The notes below the pieces were generated by a model. The model was not told the DNA's origin. It saw only the letters and a program-made list of their open reading frames with translations, and searched no databases. A program made the position numbers and the translations under genes. Of a stretch of 64,000 nucleotides of DNA, positions 58,375-64,000 are shown piece after piece. The DNA is from Nonomuraea soli (GTDB lineage: Bacteria > Actinomycetota > Actinomycetes > Streptosporangiales > Streptosporangiaceae), in NCBI RefSeq assembly GCF_013761175.1, contig NZ_JACDUR010000003.1:785791-849790 (forward strand), in the 5' to 3' direction. Position 1 is the stretch's first letter, and every line of letters begins with the position of its first letter.

Positions 58375-59317
58375 GTACGTGCTGCGCCGCCTGGTGGTCT
58401 CGGCGTTCGTCCTGCTCGGGATCTCCGCGGCCGTCTTCTTCATGCTGCACCTGGTGTCGGAGAGCCCCGGCCGGGTGGTGCTGGGCCAGCGTGCCTCGCC
58501 CGAGGCGGTCGCCGCGTTCAACAGGGAGCACGGCTTCGACCGCTCGGTGATCACGCAGTACCTCGCCTACCTGGGCCAGTTGCTGCGCCTCGACCTCGGC
58601 CGGTCCTACAAGCTGAACGAGGACGTCGCGACCCTGCTCGCCCAGTACGCCGGCCGCAGCGCGATGTTGTCGCTGGCCGGGCTGGTCGTGGCGCTGGCGG
58701 TCGCGATCCCGCTCGGCATCCTGCAGGCGGTCAGGCGCAACAGCCTCGTCGACCGGGCCACCACGGCCGTGTCGTACGTGCTGTACGCCACGCCGTCGTT
58801 CCTGCTCGGGCTCCTGCTGATCGCGATCTTCAGCCAGGCGCTCGGCCTGTTCCCCGCCGAGGCCTCCCAGTCGCACTCGCCCTGGGTGGTCTTCACCGAC
58901 CCATGGGCCATGGCGCTGCCCGTGACCACGCTGGCCGCCGGGAGCATCACGGTCTTCGCGCAGTACCAGCGCTCGTCCGCCCTCGACCAGCTCGGCCAGG
59001 ACTACATCCGGGTCGCGCGGGCCAAGGGCCTGCCGGAGCGGCTGATCCTGCTCCGCCACCTGCTCCGCAACGCCTGCCTGCCGCTGATCACCCTCGTCGG
59101 CACGCTCGTCCCCACGTTGCTGGCGGGCAACCTGATCGTCGAGTCCCTCTTCAACTACCCGGGCCTCGGCCTGCTCTTCCTGAACAGCCTGCACCGCGAG
59201 GACTATCCCGTGCTGCTCGCCTACACCCTCATCGGCGGCGTCCTCACCGTGGCCGGCAACTTCGTCGCCGACCTCCTGGTCGCCGCCGCCGACCGCCGAA
59301 TCGAGCTGAGAAAATGA
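58367..59317 (+). CDS. oligopeptide ABC transporter permease (DppB/OppB type)
   Basis: 316 residues, six membrane helices. N-terminal YVLRRLVVSAFVLLGISAAVFF is the OppB signature, and the EAA loop lies in QLGQDYIRVARAKGLPERLILLRHLLRNACLPLITL. Forms the channel with the next gene's product. ATG 58367 lies 8 bp inside the ATPase gene; its stop overlaps the next ATG (ATGA). Confidence 0.93.
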   Translation: MARYVLRRLVVSAFVLLGISAAVFFMLHLVSESPGRVVLGQRASPEAVAAFNREHGFDRSVITQYLAYLGQLLRLDLGRSYKLNEDVATLLAQYAGRSAMLSLAGLVVALAVAIPLGILQAVRRNSLVDRATTAVSYVLYATPSFLLGLLLIAIFSQALGLFPAEASQSHSPWVVFTDPWAMALPVTTLAAGSITVFAQYQRSSALDQLGQDYIRVARAKGLPERLILLRHLLRNACLPLITLVGTLVPTLLAGNLIVESLFNYPGLGLLFLNSLHREDYPVLLAYTLIGGVLTVAGNFVADLLVAAADRRIELRK

Positions 59318-60132
59318 GGCGGCATCCGCTCGCGCTCGCCGGGGGCGTGCTCCTGGTGCTCATCGCCGGGTTCTGCTTTCTGGGCCCGCTGGTGTACCCG
59401 ACCAACCAGACCGACGTGGACCTGGTCAACGCGGCCCTGCCACCGGGTCCCGGCTTCCCGCTGGGCACCGACACCAACGGGTTCGACGTGCTCGGCCGGC
59501 TGATGGCGGGCGGACAGGTGTCGCTGCAGATCGGCCTGCTGGCCGCGCTGTTCGCCACCACGATCGGCACGATCTACGGAGCCGTCGCCGGCCTGGCCGG
59601 TGGCGTGGTCGACGCCTTCCTCATGCGGCTGGTCGACGTCATGCTGTCGATCCCCTTCCTGTTCTTCGTCCTGATCCTCTCGGCGCGCTTCCACGCGAAC
59701 GCGGTCACGCTGGCCCTGGTCATCGGCTGCTTCTCGTGGCTGCTCTCGGCGCGGCTGGTGCGCGGGGAGGTGCTGACGCTGAGGGTCAGGGAGTTCGTGC
59801 TGGCCGCCAAGGTGATGGGCGCCTCCAGGAGCAGGGTCATCCTCACCCACCTCATCCCCAACGCCCTCGGCGTGATCATCGTCAACGTCACCTTCCAGGT
59901 GGCTGACGCGATCCTGGTCGTCTCCGCGCTGGGCTTCCTGGGCTTCGGCCTGACCTACCCGGCCGCCGACTGGGGCAGCCAGCTCGCCAGCGGCGTCACC
60001 TACATCTCCGCCGACTACTGGTGGCTGGTCTATCCCGTCGGCGGCTGCATCATCCTCACCGTCCTCGCCCTCAACCTGCTCGCGGACGCGCTCAGGGACG
60101 CGATCGGGCGACCCACCTCAGTCAGGAGTTAG
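59314..60132 (+). CDS. oligopeptide ABC transporter permease (DppC/OppC type)
   Basis: 272 residues, six membrane helices. FPLGTDTNGFDVLGRLMAGGQVSLQIGLLAALFATTIGTIYGAVAG is the OppC signature and the EAA loop is VREFVLAAKVMGASRSRVILTHLIPNALGVI. Coupled to the OppB gene by ATGA and followed 4 bp later by the binding-protein gene. The N-terminus is short relative to typical OppC. Confidence 0.92.
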   Translation: MRRHPLALAGGVLLVLIAGFCFLGPLVYPTNQTDVDLVNAALPPGPGFPLGTDTNGFDVLGRLMAGGQVSLQIGLLAALFATTIGTIYGAVAGLAGGVVDAFLMRLVDVMLSIPFLFFVLILSARFHANAVTLALVIGCFSWLLSARLVRGEVLTLRVREFVLAAKVMGASRSRVILTHLIPNALGVIIVNVTFQVADAILVVSALGFLGFGLTYPAADWGSQLASGVTYISADYWWLVYPVGGCIILTVLALNLLADALRDAIGRPTSVRS

Positions 60133-60136
60133 CACC

Positions 60137-61951
60137 ATGCGTGGACGACTCTCGCTCGCGCTCGTCGCCCTGCTCGCCGCCTCGGCGTGCGCCGGCGGCG
60201 GCGCACCGGCGAAGGACATCGCGAAAGAGCCGCCGAAGCAGACCGGCACCCCCAAGGACGGCGGCACCGCCGTCGTGGCGCTGACGCCCGGGCTCAGCCC
60301 GAACTACATCTACCCCTATCCACCGGCCGCGGCCAACGGCACCGTGATCGCCCGCGGGCAGCTGTGGCGCTCGCTCTACCGGCCGAGCGGCGAGGGCGAC
60401 CAGGTCGCCGACGCCGCGCTGAGCCTGGCCGAGCCGCCCACCTACAGCGCCGACCGCAAGACCGTGACGATCAAGATGAAGGACTACCAGTGGTCGACCG
60501 GCAAGCCGGTCACCGCCGACGACGTGGTCTTCTCCGTCGCCCTGCTCAAGGCGGCGCTGGCCAAGAGTCCCGCCAACTGGAGCTTCTACACCCCGGGCCA
60601 GTTCCCCGACGGGCTCACCGCCACGGCGAGCGCGCCCGACACGCTCACGCTCCGGCTGGAGACCGCCTACAACCCGTCGTACCTGATGTCGATGCTGACG
60701 CTGCTGTACGTCATGCCGTCGGCCGAGTGGAACATCGCCCGCGACGGCGGGCCCCACCTGGACTTCACCCAGCCCAAGAACGCCGGGGCGATCTACGACT
60801 ACCTCACCGGGGAGTCGAGCGACCAGTCGACCTTCGCCACCAACCCGCTCTGGCAGGTGGTCAACGGGCCGTACAAGCTCAAGAGCTTCGACCCGACGAC
60901 GGGCTCCTTCTCGCTCGTCCCCAACACCTCCTACAGCGGGCCGGGCGAGAAGCGGCTCGACCAGGTCGACTTCAAGGCGTTCACCTCGGCCTCGGCGGTG
61001 CTCAACCAGTTCAAGGCCGGCAACCTGACCGTCGGCACGCTCGACTCCAGCTTCATCTCCCAGATCGAGGCGCTCAAGGCCAAGGGCTACAACGTCTACG
61101 GCGGGCCCGCGCCTGCCCGGTTCGACTCGCTGACCATCAACTTCAAGCACACGGTCGACGGGTTCGACAAGGTCATCGCCCAGCCGTACATCCGGCAGGC
61201 GCTGCAGCGGCTGATCGACCAGAAGGGGTACGTGGCCGGCCGGGGCATCTACAACGGCGCAGGGTCGGTCAACTACAGCACGGCGGGCAGCGGCTCGCCT
61301 TACCCGCCGGCCTTCGGCGACAATCCGCCCTACCCGTACGACCCTGCGGCCGCGCAGAAGCTGCTCACCGACCACGGCTGGAAGGTCGTGCCCGACGGCG
61401 CCACCACCTGCGAGCAGCCCAGCCTGTGCGGCGTCGGGATCGAGCAGGGGCAGAAGATCAGCTTCACCATCGCCTCGGCCAACACCCCTGAGTACGTCGG
61501 CGCCCGTGACGTCGCGTTCGTGTCGGCGGCCAAGAAGCTGGGCATCGAGGTCAAGCTCGTGACCAAGTCGCTCAACTACATGTACGCCAACTACGGCAAC
61601 TCCTTCGCCCCCGCCAAGGCGAACGAGTGGGCGATGCAGGACTACGGCCCGCTCTACCTCGCGGCCGGATATCCCAGCGGCAACACGGTGTTCAACACCG
61701 AGGGCAGCTTCAACCTGGGTTCCTACGCCAGCGCCGACGCCGACAAGCTGATCGAGGCCTCGACGTTCGGCGCCGACGAGAAGGCGCTGTCGGCGGAGGT
61801 CACCGCGCTCGCCACCGACCTTCCCGTGCTCTTCTTCCCGACCCCGCACACGCTGGTGGTCTGGAAGAACACGCTCTCGGGACCCGACGCGTCGTTCAGG
61901 GCGCTGCTCAGCTTCCTCTACTCGCCGGAACAATGGTATTTCCACAGCTGA
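60137..61951 (+). CDS. oligopeptide ABC transporter substrate-binding lipoprotein
   Basis: 604 residues. Lipoprotein signal with lipobox LAASAC (Cys18), then an SBP family 5 domain (PSYLMSMLTLLYVMPSAEW, GPYKLKSFDPTTGSFSLVPN, PYIRQALQRLIDQKGYVAGRGIYNGAGSVNY). It captures peptides outside the membrane for the OppBC channel. GGAG precedes ATG 60137. The final 19 bases overlap the start of the next gene. Order (ATPase, B, C, binding protein) differs from the common A-B-C-D-F order. Confidence 0.93.
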   Translation: MRGRLSLALVALLAASACAGGGAPAKDIAKEPPKQTGTPKDGGTAVVALTPGLSPNYIYPYPPAAANGTVIARGQLWRSLYRPSGEGDQVADAALSLAEPPTYSADRKTVTIKMKDYQWSTGKPVTADDVVFSVALLKAALAKSPANWSFYTPGQFPDGLTATASAPDTLTLRLETAYNPSYLMSMLTLLYVMPSAEWNIARDGGPHLDFTQPKNAGAIYDYLTGESSDQSTFATNPLWQVVNGPYKLKSFDPTTGSFSLVPNTSYSGPGEKRLDQVDFKAFTSASAVLNQFKAGNLTVGTLDSSFISQIEALKAKGYNVYGGPAPARFDSLTINFKHTVDGFDKVIAQPYIRQALQRLIDQKGYVAGRGIYNGAGSVNYSTAGSGSPYPPAFGDNPPYPYDPAAAQKLLTDHGWKVVPDGATTCEQPSLCGVGIEQGQKISFTIASANTPEYVGARDVAFVSAAKKLGIEVKLVTKSLNYMYANYGNSFAPAKANEWAMQDYGPLYLAAGYPSGNTVFNTEGSFNLGSYASADADKLIEASTFGADEKALSAEVTALATDLPVLFFPTPHTLVVWKNTLSGPDASFRALLSFLYSPEQWYFHS

Positions 61952-62913
61952 TCACCGAGCTCTCGCCCGCGGTCAGGGTCGTGGCCCTGGGCGAGAGCGC
62001 GCACAACATCACCGAGTTCTACGAGCTGAAGGACCGGATCCTGCGCTATCTGGCAGAGGAGCACGGGTTCACGGCCTTCGTGATGGAATCCGGGTTCGCC
62101 GAGGGCCTGGCGGTCGACGCCTGGGTCCGGGGCGGCCCCGGCGACGTCACCGACGTCTCCCGCGACGGCATCACCTACCGGTTCGGTGAGAACGACGCCA
62201 TGCGGCGGCAGCTCGCGTGGATGCGCTCGGCCGGGGTCGGCTTCTACGGGATGGACCTGCCCGGTTCCTCCACCTCGCCCGGCCCTGCCGTGCGGGTCGT
62301 CACCGATCGCATGCCGGGCGTGGACCCGGAGCTGGTGCGCCTGAGCGACCTCGGCGGCAGGACCGAGGCGGCTGTCCGCTTCGCGGCCCTTCCCGGCCCT
62401 GACCGCGACCGGCTGCTGTCGGGCCTGCGGGCGCTGGCGGAACGGGCGCTCGCCGATCCGGACCCGGTCGTACGGCAGGCGGCCGCCTCGCTGCGCGCCT
62501 TCCTCCAGGAGCTGCGGCCGGTCCCCGACGGGGAGCCGTACCCTCGGGAGGTCTTCATGGCCGACACCGTGCGCTGGGTCCTGGAACGTGAGGAGCGAGT
62601 GGTGGTCAGCGCCCACAACGTGCACGTGCGGCGCACGCCGTTCGAGGGCAGGCCGATGATGGGCGAGCTGCTGCATCGCGCCCTGGGCGACCGGCTCGCC
62701 GTCGTCGGCCTGACGTACGGCTCCGGCCCGGTGATCCGTTTCGTGGAGCGCTCGCCGCGCCCCTTCGACTGCGATGTCCTGCTGGAGGAGCGCGAGCCCG
62801 GCGTGCCGCCCGAGGCGGGACAGGAGTACGACGCGGTCGTGCATCTGGAGCGGGCCACACTGATCCCCGGCGCGTACGAAAGGCTGCGCGCCGAGTTCGA
62901 GGAGTACCGATGA
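61933..62913 (+). CDS. erythromycin esterase (EreA/B)-like family protein
   Basis: 326 residues. Core motif VALGESAHNITEFYELKDR (GESAH near 20-24) gives the family's essential His and acidic residues; further conserved segments are FVMESGFAEGLAVDAW and VVSAHNVHVRR (HNxH). Family members open macrolide lactones, but most distant ones, such as succinoglycan-biosynthesis relatives, act on other substrates, so resistance cannot be concluded. It is short for EreA/B (about 400 residues) and starts directly at the first strand. ATG 61933 overlaps the SBP gene by 19 bp. Coupled to the next gene by ATGA. Confidence 0.85.
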   Translation: MVFPQLITELSPAVRVVALGESAHNITEFYELKDRILRYLAEEHGFTAFVMESGFAEGLAVDAWVRGGPGDVTDVSRDGITYRFGENDAMRRQLAWMRSAGVGFYGMDLPGSSTSPGPAVRVVTDRMPGVDPELVRLSDLGGRTEAAVRFAALPGPDRDRLLSGLRALAERALADPDPVVRQAAASLRAFLQELRPVPDGEPYPREVFMADTVRWVLEREERVVVSAHNVHVRRTPFEGRPMMGELLHRALGDRLAVVGLTYGSGPVIRFVERSPRPFDCDVLLEEREPGVPPEAGQEYDAVVHLERATLIPGAYERLRAEFEEYR

Positions 62914-64000
62914 ACTACCCGCCCGCCAGGACCGTCGGCGTCGTCGAGGACGTCGCCGGGATCGCGGTACCCGATCCGTACCGATGGCTGGAGGAGGAGA
63001 CGCCGGAGGTACGGGCGTGGCAGCGGGAGCAGGCCGCGCTGGCCACCTCCGTGATCTTCGACGGCGTCGACGTGGATGCCGTCCGTGACCTCGTCCTGGC
63101 CTACGACGCCGGGTCCCGGCCCGCTCTGCCCCGGTATGCGGCTGGGCTCTGGTTCCGCGCCTCCGGCTCGGGCGTCGTCGCCTCCCGCCTGCCGTACGGG
63201 GAAGGACGTGAGGTCCTCTCGCTGGACGAAGGCGTGTTGTCGTGGCTGGCTCCCTCGCCCGACGGTCAGGTCCTGGCCGCGGGGATCTGCGACGACGGCA
63301 GCGAGCACAACACGATCCGGCTCGTCGAGGTCGGCAGCGGGCGCCCGCTCGACGGTCCCGTGCAGGTCCTGCACAGCGCCTGGGCGGGCGGGGTGTCGTG
63401 GCTGCCCGACAGCAGCGGGTTCTACTTCTTCGCGCTCACCGGCTCGCCGGAGGAGTTCCAGCAGGCGGTGTTCGTCCACAGGCTGGGGACGGGCACCGCG
63501 CTGGAGCCGGTGCCGGTGGGAACATCGAAGGAGTACACCCTCATCCAGGCGAGCACGTCATGGGAGGTCGCCAGTCACCGGGTGGGCAGCCCGATCCCCG
63601 TCGCGGTCAGGCGGCCGGGGCAGGAGTGGCGGCCGTTCATCACCGACTGCCCGGGCACTATCGCCGGCCACATCGTCGGCGACCACTATCTCGCCGTGAC
63701 GGACGTCGGCGCCCCGCGCGGGAGGGTCGTCGCGATCGCGCTCGACGATCCCGACGACTGGACCGAGCTCGTCCCGGAAGGCGACACGGTGCTCCGCTCG
63801 CTCACGCCCGTGGGGGATCGGCTGTATCTGAGCGAGTTCGACCAGGTCTTCGCCCGGGTGCGGATCCTCGACCGGGCGGGGACGATGGTCGGTGAGGTGC
63901 CGCTGCCCGCACGCGGGGCGCTGTCCGCGCCGTTCTTCCCGCTGACCGGGCTGGCCGTGGGCAACCCGGCGCCCTGCTTCGTCTTCGCGTTCTCGACGCT
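62910..64000 (+). CDS. prolyl oligopeptidase family (S9A) serine peptidase, N-terminal part (cut by window end)
   Basis: 363 residues visible of an expected 650-700. The opening GVVEDVAGIAVPDPYRWLEEETPEVRAWQREQAALA is the hallmark N-terminus of prolyl oligopeptidase, followed by the seven-bladed beta-propeller (SWLAPSPDGQVLAAGICDDGSEHNTIRLVE, SWLPDSSGFYF). The catalytic alpha/beta domain with Ser/Asp/His is beyond the window. ATG 62910 overlaps the preceding stop (ATGA). Cytosolic. It would cleave short peptides imported by the Opp system encoded upstream. Confidence 0.92.
   Translation, partial: MNYPPARTVGVVEDVAGIAVPDPYRWLEEETPEVRAWQREQAALATSVIFDGVDVDAVRDLVLAYDAGSRPALPRYAAGLWFRASGSGVVASRLPYGEGREVLSLDEGVLSWLAPSPDGQVLAAGICDDGSEHNTIRLVEVGSGRPLDGPVQVLHSAWAGGVSWLPDSSGFYFFALTGSPEEFQQAVFVHRLGTGTALEPVPVGTSKEYTLIQASTSWEVASHRVGSPIPVAVRRPGQEWRPFITDCPGTIAGHIVGDHYLAVTDVGAPRGRVVAIALDDPDDWTELVPEGDTVLRSLTPVGDRLYLSEFDQVFARVRILDRAGTMVGEVPLPARGALSAPFFPLTGLAVGNPAPCFVFAFST

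Noticed and set aside
61933-62913. Macrolide resistance by the erythromycin-esterase-like gene
   Set aside because: The family is functionally diverse and the protein is short; context is peptide uptake, so resistance is not claimed.

Overview
The window is high-GC actinomycete chromosome. The evidence is: GTG starts, many ATGA/GTGA stop-start overlaps, leaderless-type promoters (TAnnnT directly before the start codon), two SARP/AfsR regulators, PucR, LuxR and SpoIIE-type PP2C regulators, an F420/PPOX oxidoreductase, an ABC-F resistance protein and LPxTG-anchored surface proteins. A filamentous actinomycete, perhaps Streptosporangiales, is an inference; no rRNA, tRNA, CRISPR array, IS element or prophage was seen.

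Layout. 1-2892: LuxR tail, membrane protein, NAD epimerase and FAD oxidoreductase; the last two each sit behind a TGTCAC-N16/17-CGTC promoter of ECF41 type. 2889-6085: SARP-1 diverging from a small ABM-like gene across four 11-bp repeats. 6195-11453: secreted SGNH esterase with FnIII and CBM2, Spo0M, APC permease, SAM methyltransferase. 11567-16468: resistance-like block: DHA2 efflux pump diverging from an ABC-F gene with a seven-residue leader ORF and a sequestered ribosome binding site, then peptide deformylase and PPOX oxidoreductase. 16585-20032: S51-like/CysRS-tail fusion, then a two-component flavin monooxygenase operon with MarR. 20107-25611: secreted beta-helix protein under a LacI-type palindrome, PP2C phosphatase, AraC regulator, acyl-CoA ligase.

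25859-46998 is dominated by cell-surface proteins: a DUF5979/prealbumin-like protein, three tandem relatives sharing seven copies of a VLDDAxY repeat domain (only the third keeps an LPFTG anchor), and a 1693-residue LPFTG protein. Between them are BrkB and other membrane proteins, a SHOCT/DUF6325 operon, a tail-anchored SGNH-like protein, an alkyl sulfatase and a DUF389 protein. No sortase lies in the window.

47051-49724: PucR, HSL-type esterase, GNAT. 49901-55021: SARP-2, a small unknown protein behind three 11-bp repeats, cytochrome P450 and its ferredoxin. 55117-64000: a probable peptide-handling block: beta-lactamase-fold hydrolase, oligopeptide ABC importer (fused ATPases, two permeases, lipoprotein), erythromycin-esterase-family protein and prolyl oligopeptidase (cut by the window end). 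The hydrolase and importer promoters share paired GACGAAC/T motifs exactly 32 bp apart.

The most notable signals are regulatory: the ABC-F leader, the ECF41-type promoter pair, the two SARP repeat arrays and the shared 32-bp-spaced motif. All family names are from recognition of sequence patterns without database searches.
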